Shown one piece after another: positions 1 to 15,100 of a DNA stretch of 64,000 bases. Position 1 is the first letter of the stretch, and every line of letters starts with the position of its first letter. Made by a program: the position numbers and the translations under genes. The notes beneath the pieces were generated by a model. The model did not search any database and was not told where the DNA came from. It worked only from the letters and a program-made list of their open reading frames with translations. Source of the stretch: Microthyrium microscopicum (lineage: Eukaryota; Ascomycota; Dothideomycetes; Microthyriales; Microthyriaceae); contig MU004243.1 of the NCBI GenBank assembly GCA_010405405.1, positions 44,872-108,871 of the forward strand, in the 5' to 3' direction.

Positions 1-160
1 GTTTTTAGTAATAGTCTTTAGGGAGAAATATATAATATTTAGCGCGCAAATTATATTCTTAGAATAAAGCTAGTAAGTAGATTTTTAGTAATAGTCTTTA
101 GGGAGGAATATATAGTATTTAGTATATAAATTATACTCTTAGAATAAAGCTAGTAAGTAG
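1..160. repeat. 80 bp tandem duplication
   Basis: Two adjacent copies of an 80 bp unit, each containing TAGTAATAGTCTTTAGGGAG and ending with AAAGCTAGTAAGTAGA. They differ at a handful of sites, mostly A/G or C/T transitions. The first copy starts at the window edge, so more copies may lie upstream. Confidence 0.85.
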
Positions 161-3100
161 ACTTTAAGAAAGAGAATACTTATACTAAGTTAAAGATACT
201 ACTTAATAGCTAATATTATAATAAGACTTTTAAGTATATATAAGGCTTTAAAAAGGATTATATTATATACTTAAATCTAGTATACTAGTATATAATAAAA
301 TTAGCTTTACGACTTTACCTTTAGCTTTTAAGAAAACATTAGTACTATTTTATAATAGGTAAGAATATATATTATAATATAAATTAGTTATTACTTTAAA
401 CGTAGAAGATATTAATATTAGCTAGCTTTATAAGATAAAGAATATAGGGATACTAATAGCTAGAGAGATTATAGTATAAATAATAAGAAAGTTATATATA
501 AGCTATAGGTATAAGTAATACTAATTATGCTTAGTCTTAAACTATAGTTATTAAGGTAAATTATATTATAATAAAAAGTATAAATATTAAAGTTAGATAT
601 ATTAATATAGAGTTAAAAAGACTTTAAAGTTATAATACGATATTAGGTATTATATACTAATAATTAAGTCTTACTAAGAGCTATTTAATTAGACTAATAT
701 CTTTATATAACTTAAAATATTATTTAAAAACGTCCTATATTATTTAAAAGTAGTTAAGTATATCTTAGTTTGCTTATTTAGAGTAGAACCTTAAATCTAG
801 CTTTGCTTAAATACTACTAGCTTTATAATTTATTACTATACCTTTCGCCTTTATAATCTAGTTTTATTCTATAGATAATATATAAGTACTTAGAATTATC
901 TTCTCTTTTATTATAAATATAATAATTATAAAGTAAGGTTAATAATAAGCTTTAGAGTATATCTTTAAATATTAGGTTACCTATTAAGTTAAAGTAAGCT
1001 ATTAATATACTAATAAGAATAATAGTACTACTAGTTTCTAGTATAAGGCTCTAAGTAATTATAATTAAAGTAGATCTATAAAATAGTTTAATTTATAGAC
1101 TAATATAAACTAGCTAGTATTTAGATATATAACCTACTATTATCCTATTCTAAAAGAAAAAGATTTTAGAAATCTCTTTTTAACTTTATAATATTAACTT
1201 CTAAAAGCATTACTACTTAGTAGTAGTTTAAAATATTCTAATAGTAAGCTAGTAAGGAACTTTACTATATTATTAGATAGCTTATATTTATTACGTTATT
1301 TAAGATATAATCTATAGCTTAGCTCTATTACTACTAGATATAGTTAGCTAAAATAAGAAATATTTAACTAGGATATAATCTACTAATATAGCTTATATAC
1401 TACTATGCTAATTAAGCTCTATAGATTAAGATAAGATAAGCTAAAAATAAGGATTACCTAATCTAAATTTATAAACGTAATATAGTTAGTTATAGATTAC
1501 CTATCCTATTTATAGTTAAGAAGCATATTATTACTTATACTCTAAAAGTATAAGTAAAGTTATAGAATTTAGTAATAGCTTATAGGTATATAAGCCTACT
1601 AGTAAGTAGCAATGTAGTATTAAAGATAATAGAAATTCTCTAAGTCTAGTCTTAAAAGATTAAATAAAAATTATTATTTATCTATCTTTAAGTAAATAAT
1701 ATATATTCTATAGAAAATTATTATTATAATTATTAGTTAAACTAAACCCTTTTAAATAGCTATATCTTAAGTTTCTACTCCTTTAATTACTATCTTATAT
1801 TGCTTAGTCTTTTATAACTTCTATTTTTCCTTACTAGCAACAAGGTAAGTAATTTATTAAGATATAAATTTACTAAAGTCCTCCTTAGCCTTTCTAGTCT
1901 TTATAATATTAAGATATAGCTTAGACGCTAATTATTTATTATTTTTATAAAAGGAGTAAGTCTTATAATATCCTTTTATAATATAATTTATATAAGTACC
2001 TTTAAATAAAACGCTTCTATTCTTAACTTTTATAATTATATAAGTAGTATATACTAATATTAGTTCTTTACTATTCTTTATTTAGGATAAATTAAGACTT
2101 TAAATTTTAAAGCAACGCTAATAAGAGTATTTAACTTAACCTATAGTAAAGCAATATATTATTATAGTATATAATAAAAATAGTATCTTAAGAATATTTA
2201 TAAGCTAAGGAGTAAAATATTTATACTATTATAGACCTTATACTAGTTAATATTTAAGAAGTATTTAAAGTATTATTAAATTAGTATTATTAAGAATCTA
2301 TTTTTAAAGTAAGTAAAAGAGTAGTTATATAACTTAGATATTAGTAGTTTTAGCGTAGTTATTAAAGATAAATACTTTTATATTACTAAATATATATTAT
2401 TTCTCTAAGAACTATAGAACTAGGACTTAAAGATTTACTTTTAGTATTAACTTCTTACTTATAGATAATTTAGAAGATAGTAATAGCTTCTTAACTATAA
2501 CTTAAGTTAGAGAAGTTATTAGACTTTTAAGTAATATTATAATCTTTATATTATTTTACGATAAAGTTATAAAGCCTATATTAGTTATATTACTTTAAGT
2601 ACTTTAATATATATATACTTAACTATAAGTAGCTTCCTCTATAATAGGTTTTAAGTTACTTACTTAGCGTTTTTAGTATACTTCTTTCTACTATTTTGCT
2701 ATTTCTACTTTACTATTAGTTATATAATATCTCTTTTACTAAATTTGCGAATTTCCTTTATAGGTACTATATAGAAACATTATATTATTATAGTAGCAAG
2801 TTACTATAATTACTAATAATTCTTTATAATTTAAGGTTAGCTATACTTCTTCTCCTTTTAGAGAAGGAATAAATCTATATTTAAAACCTCTTTCTATTAT
2901 AGTAGTATCCTCTTTACTATAAACTAGTATTAATAAATAATTATAATTATAATAACTCTTATCCTTTTTAACTAATTATTTAATAGAAGTAGAAGCCTAG
3001 TTTCTATTACTTTATATAGATAACGTAGTAAGTTAATTTACTATTTTATTAATAGGAGTAACTATAGTTAGCTAGGCCTACTTAGGCTTTTAAGGAGTTT

Positions 3101-3862
3101 ATAGTAATTATACTAATATTTCTTAATAAAGATATTTTTTACTATAAAATTAAGAATTAGTAGAAGGTAAAAATATTTATAATAATTAGATTAGAGTAGT
3201 TTAATAGCTTACTAAACATACTTAGTTTAGATTTATAGACTACTTAATTAGAGTAGCTTATTAGGTAGATTTTAGTAATAAGGATTTATCTAAGTTTAGA
3301 GTAATTAGGTCTTTAGTAGAGTTTCTAGATATTTTTAGTATACTTAAAGTAATTATAATATACTTAATATTAAAGCTTATAAATATACGCTTTAGAGCTA
3401 TTATTATAAGTTTTAGTAGAAGAAATTATATTTTATAGTTATTTAAAGTATTCTTTAGATATAAGAGTATAAAGAAGAAAAAGAAGTAAAGAAGTTAATA
3501 AATTAAGAGATTAAATAGACTATAACTATAGGCTCCTACTATTAAGCTTAAAACTACTCTATTATAAAAGGTTACTACTTTGCTTAATTATTAAAGCTTT
3601 AGCCTTTAAGGCTTTAGAGCTTTAAAGCGCTTAGCTAGTCTAGTCTTCCCTTACTATATATAGATATATTTTATAATTATTACTATCTTACCTACTCTAT
3701 TAGTAAATTACTAACTACTATATTATAATAGGTATATCCTAAAGGAATAAAGATGCCTAACTATATAGTTAATATTTAATAGTATTCTAGGTAGCTAGTA
3801 CTAATAACGTTTAAGCCTTTCTAGATTATATAGTTTTAATTTTATAAGTACTATAACTATTA

Positions 3863-4212
3863 GCGTAAAGAATACTATTTTATTATTAGAATAGGTAATA
3901 AAGAGGATAATATATTTATTATAAAGAATAGGAGGTATAGTAGATATTTTATAGGCGTAAAGAATATTACTTTATTAGTAGAATAAGTAATAAATAGCAT
4001 AATATACTTCTTTTAAAGGGTAGGATATATAATAAATATTTTTATAATATAAAGAGTATTACTTTATTAATAGGATAGGCAATAAGAAGTATAATATACT
4101 TATTTTAAAGGATAAGATATCTAATAGATATTTCTATAATATAAAGAGCATTATATTATTAATAAGATAGGTAATAAGGAGTATAATACGCTTATTTTAA
4201 AGAGTAAAAGAT
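3863..4212. repeat. 92 bp tandem repeat, about 3.8 copies
   Basis: Four successive units begin near 3863, 3955, 4047 and 4139, a constant 92 bp period. Each has a TAAAGAATATTAC-like start, then an AATAGGTAATAA-like segment and a TAATATACTTATTTTAAAG-like segment. The last copy is cut short near 4212. Copies have diverged mainly by transitions, as expected for a RIPed satellite-like array inside a transposon relic. Confidence 0.85.
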
Positions 4213-7200
4213 ACTTTATAATTTTTCCTAAAGCTATATAGAGTTTATATTTTTATAATAATATACTATTATAGTTATTAGCTTACTAGATATACTTATA
4301 ATAGTTATTATAAGCTAGTTAGTAGTTCCTATTAGCTAAGGAAAAAATAGTATAGAGGATAGTAGTACTTAGATTAGATAGATATTTTAAGAACGTAAAA
4401 AGAATAATAGAAGTACTAGTAAGGATAAAGAATTTAAATATTAGTATAAGAAATAAGAAAAGTAGTTTATAAGATAAAAAATAGGAGATATAGAGATAAA
4501 GACTAGTAAAGATTAGAAGTTAATATAGTATTAAAAATTAATAGGTTAGAAACTAGATAAGATATAAACTATATAATTAGAACTAAGGTAAATAATTAGC
4601 TTAGAAGTAATAATATTATCTAAGATTTTAAAAGATTATTATATAACTCTATTTATCTAACTAGATTTAGTAAGATTAATATTAGTATATAGATTTCTTA
4701 CTATAACCTTTTAAATTCTAGTAACTACTACTCCTTAATTCTTATACTAGTATTTATATAATATAAAATATCTATACTTATTTTATATACTATATTCTTA
4801 TTAGCTATTATACTATAATAGATAAGCCTACTAGATAGAACTACTATCTTATAGAAATACTTTTAAGTATAAATAACTCCTTATCTAATTTACTATTAGT
4901 ATAATTATAATATAGAATATTCTTACTATAAAAAGACTAGATTACTCTACTAACTCCTTTTATAAATTAATTAAATAAAAATAAACTATCTCCTCTCTCT
5001 AGCCTACTATATATTCCTCTAACCTACTATATATCTAATCTAGAAATACTTTATACTCTAAAATAAGAGCTTTATTATCTAGATAATTAGTATTACTACG
5101 TTATATATAAGAAGCTTATTATAGTATTAATTTATATATCTCTATTAGCAAAATAATAAATCTATAATAGGTACTACTCTTAATTACTAGCTAGCTACTA
5201 GCTATATATAAGATTAACTATTAAGTTAACTATTATCTCTTATATTAATGCTAATTACGTTTAATTACTAGCTAGCTTATTACCCCTTCTAGACCGCTTA
5301 CTAAATATTCTATTAATTTCTAGAAGTTAGTAATAATTATACAAAATATATATCTAGTAATACTTCTATATAAAGTTCCTTTACTAAATATCTTATTAAT
5401 ATCTTAATACTAGTAGTAATTTTATAAAATATACTACTAGCAATATACTTATTAAAAGCCTAATTATTAAATTCTTTATTAGTTACTAAATATTAGAGGT
5501 AATAATACAAAATATAAAAGTAGTAACACCTTCTATTAGAAGCTATAGTTTATATACTATATTAACCTTTAAATATTAAGAATAATAATATAGAATCTAT
5601 ACCTAGTATTACTTACTATCTAGAACTACTACTATAAAGAGTATTTTATCTAACTAATATTAGTAGTAATTATATAGAATCTCTTTTTAAGTAGTACTTC
5701 TTAGCAAAAGAGCTATATTAATTAAAATTACTTTTAGTAATTATTTATAATAACTAGATAGTAGAATTAAAGAGTATAATTTATAAAGTTTATTCTCTAC
5801 TCTAGTTAATATATTATTTATCTCTATTAAGTTAATAATATCTCTTATAGTTTAGTAGCTATAGATTATAGAAATCTTAGCTTTCTTTAGACGAAAATAT
5901 TCTATAGTATATTCTTACGTATAAACTATATATAGTTTTATTACTATCTACTTTATATTATTATATAAGATATAGTACTTTATTAAAGTCTAAAACTATA
6001 TAATTATATTAGATAATAATATAGAGATTTAATATATTTAATAATATTATAATTATAAAGAATAATATTAGAAAGATTTAAGTTTATAAGCTAGTATTAT
6101 CTTCCTTAACTATAACTAATAAGTAAGTAAAGCCTTTAAAGTACTACTATATAGGATCTTATTAGTTATTACCTCTTACTTATATTACCCTTAGTAACTA
6201 AACTAAAGCTAAATCTAAAGCTACTAGATATTAATAGTAGCTAGAGCTAGTAAATATTATTTAACTATAATTACGTCTAATAATTATAACTATATACTTC
6301 CTTATAGATTAAGTATAGCTAGAAGATTAGCTATATTAAAGAAAAGAGTATAAAATATTAGTAGTAAGAGGCTAGTATTAATTATTAGAACTAATCTAGG
6401 TAACATAATACTATAAACCTATTCTTTGTCTCTTAAGATAGGTAGATAAAGAATAACGTCTTTAAAACTATAATATATACTATTCTATATATAGTATATA
6501 TATTAACTATTTTAATATTTAAGAAAGTTAACGTACCTTATTATTACTAGCTAGTTAATTTAGGACTAAGAATAAGAAACTACTACTAAATAATAGGATA
6601 GGTATTAAGTATATTTTTAATTAGCTATATAGTATTTCTTATAACTATATAAGACTATAACTTTAATAAAGATACTAGTAATCTTAGTACTAAACTACTA
6701 AAAGATTTAAGAGAATAAGTCTACTATTAGGTATAAGATACTAAACTTTTTAATTATATATATACAAAATAGGTTACTACTTTCTATAAGAAAACTATTT
6801 AGATAAGGAGAAACTACCTAGAGTTACTATAAGCTTAAGTCCTAACTAAAGGTTAGTAAAATAATTCATAATTAGAAGAATATATACTTATATTTATAAT
6901 CTAGACTAAGACTTAGAAAATATAATAAGTTAAAGGATAGTAGAAATTAATTTAAGTATACTAGCTATTATTTAGTCCCTAGTAAACTAACTATCTACCT
7001 AGATTTTATATTATTACTTATTACTAAGTAAGGAGTAAGCTATTATCCTTTAATCTAAGCGTAATATAAATAACTATTATAGTAGAGAGCTAAAAGAATA
7101 AGCTAATCTAACTAAAAGGATATTAAGTATTAACGTTAGCTTAATATTATATATATATAAGTATCTTCTAATGCTTTCTCTCTTAGCTTAATATAAAAAT

Positions 7201-8252
7201 AGTATAATAATATAATATAAATACTATAAGAATAAAACTACACTAATTAAAATTAGCTTTAGTCTAAGACTTAGACTATACTACGTAGAAAAAGAAGTTC
7301 TACTTATAGAACTACTAAATGCTCTAAATAATAAGAAATATATAAAAGTAAACCTAGAAGTAAAGGCTAAGCATAATACTAATAATAGACGTAGTTTAAA
7401 TTATAAGTTAATTATTAGGAGTATAGTACTTAAAGTTATTATTATAGTTTAGAGTTATATTAAGATTTAAAAGTTAAGAGATTCTTAGTAGGTTCTACGC
7501 TATTACCTAAGTAGTATAATTAGATAATAACTATAAACTAATAATATTAATAGCTTCTCTTCTAAAATTATAAAGACTAAAGACTAATTTATTAGATAGT
7601 TTAGGTAGCTAGAAAAGTATAAATATATATAAGTATATATTTATAGAGCTAAATAAAAGTATAAGTTATTAAAACATAATTATAGGATAGAACTTATAGC
7701 TTTCTTATTACTAAGCTAATAAATAGCTAAAGACTAAAATAGAATTACTTCTCCTAACGCAAGTAGTAGAAAAAAGCGCTAAGTAATAATAAATTATAAA
7801 AGATAAGAAATCTTTACTTTAAAGATTAATAAATAAGAGTCTATATTAATAGTACTAAGTAAATAAGGTTAGTTCTTAAATAAATATAGTATAGTAGAAC
7901 TTATAGTCTTTTAATATAAGGCTAAATATAAGATACTATTATAGTATATAGTAAGTAGCGTAAGTAATTAAAGTAAATAAAGATAAAGAAGTCTTTACTC
8001 TTAAAGGGAGTAAAGAACTCTAATAGAGAGTTAAAGAATAATATAAAGAAATAATAAAAGTATAGATAAGTAAAAGGATTTTATAGATAATAACCTAATT
8101 AAATAGCTACTTACTTAATAAAGGATAAGTAAGAGTAATTAGTATAGCTATAGATTATAATATAACTTAAGCTAAAGTAGTAAATAACTATATAACTATT
8201 ATTATATAATATAATAGCCTTTACTAGTATAATATTCTAAAAAAATCTTATA

Positions 8253-9132
8253 ATTACATCGTGAAAAAATTATCATTGATTTGAGTTATCCGATAGCACT
8301 AATAATATCTATAGCTATTATACGTAGTGCTATATCTGAGGAGTTAGAAATAACTTTAAAATAACTGCGATAACTTACGATAACCTTAGAACTAATAAAA
8401 TAGATAGAAGGAATTTAGTAAAGTCTTAAGTCGAATAACTAATTAACTAATCTAGCTATGCGCCTAAATGTCTTGCTATAGGCTAAAATATAGGGTTTAG
8501 TACCTTTAGTTTAATCTAGAAATAAAAAGGTTGAAAAACCATAGAGTTAGCAAGGATTCTAGAAATAAATAAAAAAAGGAACATCAAAGTCTAAAAAGCG
8601 TTTTTAGGCTGCAACTAGTAACGGCTAGATAATAAATTCTAATTTAAATTATAACTTATTTAGCTAAACGAGGGCTATCTAATGGTATACTTTTTATTAT
8701 TATAGCAATTATATTTAAAAAGTTATTAATAGAAATCAAAGAATAAAAAATATATTTATCTTCAAACAATTATAACTTCATCAACTTTTGAGATATAAAA
8801 ATAATAAAAACATATCTAGATAGAGCCTAACGAGCTCTAAATAGTAATATAAAAATTATACCTTAAAGTTGCCTATTTGGGTTACGATGTCTCCGATAAC
8901 CACGATAGATTTTAAATAACTACGATAGATTTTAAATAACTACAATAGATTTTCGATGTATTTAAAATAACTACGATAAGTTTAAAATAACTAGAATAAC
9001 TAGAATTATTTAGTACTTTATCTGATGTACATCCGATGTACATCTAATATCTTTAAAATAACTAAAATAACCGTTTTACCGTCGGATACGTAGTCCAATT
9101 TGCGATGCATAATAATTTTTTCACGATGTAAT
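8253..9132. mobile_element. Short TIR element with TA flanks (non-autonomous Tc1/mariner-like)
   Basis: Near-perfect terminal inverted repeats, CATCGTGAAAAAATTAT, lie at 8257-8273 and inverted at 9112-9128, each flanked outside by TA. A TA target duplication is the hallmark of Tc1/mariner-superfamily insertion. The interior of about 0.87 kb has no transposase frame. It contains 20 bp tandem motifs and noticeably more CpG, CpA and TpG than its surroundings, so it is younger than the host block or escaped most RIP. It is probably a non-autonomous element; the superfamily rests only on the ends. Confidence 0.75.
8894..9009. repeat. 20 bp tandem motif array inside the TIR element
   Basis: Consecutive 20 bp units TTTAAATAACTACGATAGAT lie at 8911-8930 and 8931-8950 (one change in the second). 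A partial copy precedes them, and degenerate TTTAAAATAACTACGATAAG-like copies follow to about 9009. A further AAAATAACTGCGATAAC-like match lies near 8355-8372 in the same element. Subterminal iterated motifs of this sort are common in non-autonomous DNA transposons and may be transposase-binding sites; that role is inference. Confidence 0.7.
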
Positions 9133-12100
9133 ATACTATAAATAGTAATAATATTTATAAAAATAGTTATCTTTTCGTAATAATAGTAGTAAGTATAGAT
9201 ATTAGTAATATTAAAAGAATATATAAAAGCTAAAAACTTATAGTATTAATAGAAAGATATAGACTAAAATAGCTAAGAGTAATAATAATTAGTAATTATA
9301 GCTAAAGTATTAATATTAGCTATTATAGTAACTAAATATATAGAAAAAGGTAATAAAATTATAGTTCTAATAGATAGTAATCTCTATAAGAAGAAGTTGC
9401 CTTCTACTAATATAAAGTAAAGTATAGTAAAAGTAAAGGTTTTAGGGAAAGCAAGATAATAAATATAAGTATCTAATATAAGTAATAACTTAATAAGTAT
9501 TAAGAAACTTACTTATCTAATTCTATAATTTAATATTAATATATAGTAAGTATATAAAGCCTATCTAGTAGTTTCCTAGTTAATAATAATAAGTAGCTAA
9601 TAATAGATAGACTAAATTAATATTAGAAGTATTATTTCTATAATAGAAAAACTTAGCTAAAGTTTAGTAAATAAGAATAATAGTATTAGTATTATAGGAA
9701 ATATATAATAGATATAATAGTAGCTCTTTTAAAACTAAACTATTAAGAGTAGGAGCTATATAATTAAAGCTAAGGATACTAGGTTAATTTTCTTAGAATA
9801 TATTAGAAGATATTAACTAATAGAAAAGTATATATCTAATTAATTAGTATTTATAGCCTCTTTTCTTAACTTTATCTTATTAAATTTATATTAACTTTAT
9901 TAAATCTTTATATTAGTACTTTAATTATATTATATTCCTTAACTTTAAGTATATAATAACTTTCCTAACTATAACGAAGTATAGCTACTTTGTCTCTTAA
10001 ATTAATCTATATATAGTATTAAATACTAATAGTTATAGTTAAATAATTATAATAAGAATAAGAACTAAGTTTATATAATTATAATAGTTTTATTTATTAT
10101 AATTATATAGGATATAGAGTCTTATAATTAGAGCTACCTTAAAACCTATAGCTATTTAGAAGAAGTTAGACTAAGCTTATAAGGCTAAGTTAAACCTTAC
10201 CTTATAAAGATAAAGCGCATTAAGATATATCTTATAATATTAAGCCATACTAGATATCTATAATCGTTTAGTAGAGTCCTATAAACTTATAGAGCTAGAT
10301 TAAACTATTAATTATAAAGAATAAAATATACTTAAGTAGTTATTATTATTATATATAAAGTACGTTAAAACGCTACCTTCTACTATACTATACTTATTAT
10401 TACTTAAGTTAATATACTAGCTAAACCTCTACTAATAAGTAAAATTACTATAAACTCTCTACGTTTCTTTAGTAATCTTTTTAATACTCTCTTCTTTCTA
10501 GTTAATATATTTATAGATCTAACTATACTATAACTACCCTTTAGTAGCTCTACTATATAGTACTATAAATACTAGAACCTAGGTTTTTTAAGAATATTTC
10601 TTACTTCTAAAATATATACTTAATATATATAACTTCTAAGCTAGTAATACTTATAAGCATTATTACTAGTTAGAGTCTTACTAGTATTTATTTCTTCTAT
10701 ATAACTAATATAAGTTACTTTATGCTTCTAGTTAAGTAATATAGCCTCCTACTAGTTAATAATTATTAACTAGAAATAATCTAGTATAAGAAGGTAACTT
10801 AAAATATTACTATTCTTATAAAAATGCTAAAGAATTTTCTTAACTAAACTATAGGCCTTAGTAATAGCTATAGCCTTTAAGTTAAAAGACCTAACTAGGC
10901 CTAAAAAGAAAGCTTCTATAATAGTAGCTACTACGTAAACTATAAATAAAGCTTTTATAGCTTTAACTTCTTTATTAAAGTTTATATAAGTAGTACTATT
11001 ATAAATACTAGTAGAAGAAATTAAGATAATAGAAAATAGTAGGTTAAGAAGAGACGTTATAATAGTATATATAATAAAGAAGTTTATAATATAAGAAAAA
11101 ACTCTATTAAAATATAATATACTAGCTAACTAAGGAGAAGAGAAAAAAGAAAGAGAAGAGCCTTAAGGCGTTCTAATAGAAGAAGTAGTAAAGCTTTTTT
11201 AAGAGTAAAGAAGAGAAGAAGACTAAGAAAGCATAAATAAATTATAACTATTATTATTATTATAATTATTATTATAAACTAGCGTATTATCTTTATCCTT
11301 ATTCTATATATATAAATCTTCTTTTTCTATAGTAAGAGGAGCCTTTTTAAAGATAAGTAAATCCTCCTCTTATAAAGTAAGTAAATTACTATTAAAATTA
11401 ATAAGTAACGCTAAGGACTCTTACTTAGAAGAACGTAAGAAAGTAGGTAAAGTAAGGTATTTATGCTTATCTAAGAGCTTAGGCTTAGATAATAATAATT
11501 ATTAAATTACGTCTAAAGATATAACTACGCAAGAAGACTACTATAGTAGTAGTAATAGTAGTAAAGAAGAGGAGAGAAAAGTAGGTAGATTTAAGGATAG
11601 TAAGCCCTAGACTACTACCTATTCTTCTTAATTATTATTACTATAATATTATTAATATTATTATTTATAATTTAAAAGTAAAGGAATATACTTATTAACG
11701 TTAGGAAGAACATTTAGAAGATTTATATACTTATTATAGCGTAAATATATTTCTTATTAATAGACTATTCTAGATTCCCTAATAATTACTATATAGGCTT
11801 TAAGGCTATATATCTTTTTTTTACTCTTAAAATTATATTTAAATAAGTTAGTACAAATATATAGCATATTATAGCGTACTAAATATACTAAAGGCTAGTA
11901 ATATTAAGGCATCTTTAAAAATCTAATAGAAAGCTAATATTTATAAAGGGTATATAAAGCTAATATATATATTATTAAAAAGCTTTAAAATATAGAGTAA
12001 GGGAAGGTTTTATTATAGTAATACTCTTATTTAACCTATACTCTTATAGAAATAAAGCCTAGTTAGTTTAGGCTATTATTCCCTATTAAAGCTATCTCTA

Positions 12101-15100
12101 AGAATAATATCTTATTATTCTTTCTTAAAGTATAAAGTTCTAATAAATTATATAAAGTTTTATAAAGATATTAGCTAATTATATACTAGAATATCTTTAT
12201 AAGAGCCTATTTACTATAAGAGCGTTAATAACATAAGATAGTAAATATTATAAGGTAGCTTATTTATAATAGCCTTATAATAGAATAGATTTCTTAAAAA
12301 TATAAGAAGTCTATAAGTCTATTTTTTAAGTACTAGAAGCGTTATAAAAACCTAGAGTACTTATTATTAATCTTAGAATTAAATATTATAGAATAAAATT
12401 AACTTACTAAAAGCTATAATAATACTACTACTATAAGGTATAGAATAAATAGCTACTACGTAGTCTACTTCTAGGCCTTAGGATAAGAGAAGTATAACTT
12501 AGTCTAATAGTACGTAATATAAATTTTAGAAGATAGTCTCTACTATATAAACTAAAGTTATCTAGATTTAGTAACTAAAATCTTATACTATAAGACTAGG
12601 ATTAAACCTATAAGATTAGTAACTATATTATTACCTATCTATAAGTAAGTTAGTAAGATTTATATAGTATTATCTATTAAATATTAACTACTTACTAACT
12701 ACTTATAAGCCTATAAAGATAAGCTATAATAGGCTTAGAATAGGTAGTATTTAAGATAATAGTCTACTTAAGGCTTATTAGATAAATATAAATTAACCTA
12801 AGGAACTCTCTTAGTATAAGGCTTAATAAATAAGTAAGAGATATTAAACTAAATACGTATAAATAAGGATCTAATTTCTTAAGCTACTAAGCTACTAAGA
12901 AGTAATAAATATAATTTTAAATTTAGCGCTATAAACTTAGAGGTAGTAACTAGAGATTTAATATTAATACTATAAAGATAATAATTAGGCCTAGAGAAGT
13001 ATAAGAATTAGTCTAAGAATTAAACTTAGAAATAGACCTAAATAGCCTTATACGCGTAATAACTAGAGGTTACTAAGTAAGTAAAGTAACTTAAAACTAT
13101 ATATAGAAAGGCGTATAAGTAATATAGTATATAATATTAATATTAATATTAAACTTACTAAATATCTTTATAAGGTAAAGCTTTATAAAGCTTAGATATA
13201 GAGTAAAGGTATAATAAAGAAATATAAAGGATTTAGAGTAGTAGATATAGTTAAATACTTATTAGGCCTTAGTCTTAACTAGTTTAAGTAGATACTATAG
13301 TAGACTATATTTACTTCTTACCTTTTAGCTTACTAACTCTCTTTCTATAGGTATTAATATTAATAATATTACTATATAGTAGTTAGTTCTTCTTACGTAT
13401 TATAAGGATTAAGTTAAGCTAATAGTAACTATACTTAGCCTACTATCTTAAGCTATTACCTTATATAGAAATTTAATTTTTACCTAGATATAGTAAGATA
13501 TAATACTAAAAATAATATACTATAATAGATAGAAGGCTATTAATATTATAGTAAGACCTTTTAAGGAAGAAGTAAATATATCTTCTTACGCGCTTTAAAC
13601 GCTATAGGGTAATAGTATTATATTAAAGGATAGCTATACTAGCAAATAGTATATTAACTAAAAGCTTTAATAAAAAAAGTATATAATATAACTTATTATA
13701 TAATTATACTTTTGCTAAAAATATAGTAAAGGTTATTAATATATATAGCTTCTATTAATAGTATAATAATAGAATATAGTCCTATTATTAGTAAGCCTAT
13801 AGTTACATACTACTCTATCTAACTCTACTAAAAACAATATACCTAGGTAGTAGAAGTTTAGTATTATTATAATATATTTAAATTTATAGGATTATCTAAT
13901 TTAATCTTAAATAATCTTAGTTAATATTAACTAATTAGAGGGTAGTATTTTACTAATATTAAATATAGAGTAAGTAGCTTACTAGGAGTATAGAACTTTA
14001 CGTACTAGTATTAAAAGATATACTAAGCTAAAGTAACAATTAGTTAGGAAAGGTAGTATTATACCTCTCCTTTTCTATAAGAATTAATAAACGCCTAATA
14101 CGCGTTTTTTAGATATAGCTTAACCTAATAATTCTCTATTAAGCTCTCTTCTCTACTTATTTAATACTAGTAATACTTAGTAACTAGGTAGCTCTTTTAT
14201 AACTAAGTAGTATACTTAAAGTATTTCTTACTTACTTATTAGCTCTAGCCTAGGTTAAGCTAATAAGTAACTCTATAAGAGTACTATAATATATAGTTCT
14301 ACTAGTAAGTAGAGATATAAGACTACTTAGCTTAGAATCCTTAAGAATTATAATATTAACTATAGCTTATAACGTATAGTAATAAGAAGGCTTAGGAATT
14401 AGAGAAGAGGCTAATAGTCCTAGAGCTAAACTAGATATTAGCGTAGTACTAGATATACTTATTACTTAAAATAGTAAGCTACTCTAGTAATACTATTTTT
14501 TATCTTATTTATATACTATAGCTTTAAAATAAGCTTTAATATTAGTATAATTAGCTTCTTACTACTATCTAATAGCCTTATTAGTATTCTTAGCTAAGTT
14601 AATCTTAATTACTTATTAATTAGTAGATTAAAATACGCTCTAGCCTCTTATTACCTCTTTTTATTTTTTATATTCCTACCTCTATTACTTAAGTTTAGTA
14701 AACCTTATAGGTACTAGAATAGCTAATACCTTAAGCTTTTTAAGTAAGTCTATGCTATAGTTATTATATTTATCCTAATTATAAAAAAGAGTTACTTAAT
14801 CCTTTAACTAATTCTATTTTATTAAGAATAGTAGGTTACTAAGCTTAGTAGTATTAAAGAAGATATAAGCTAACTACTATTAAGTATAATAGCTTAGTAC
14901 TATAAAAGATAATATATTATACTTAGATATAGTAAAAAGTAGATATAATCTTTATACCTAGTCTTATACTTAAGCTATAATCTCTTCTAAAGCAAACTAG
15001 CTATAACTATTAAGAGCTAAAGGTTTTAGTTAGGCTAATTTATTTTTATAAGGAGCAATCTCTAGAAGTAATAAGGCTAAGTTATATCTATTATAGCAAA

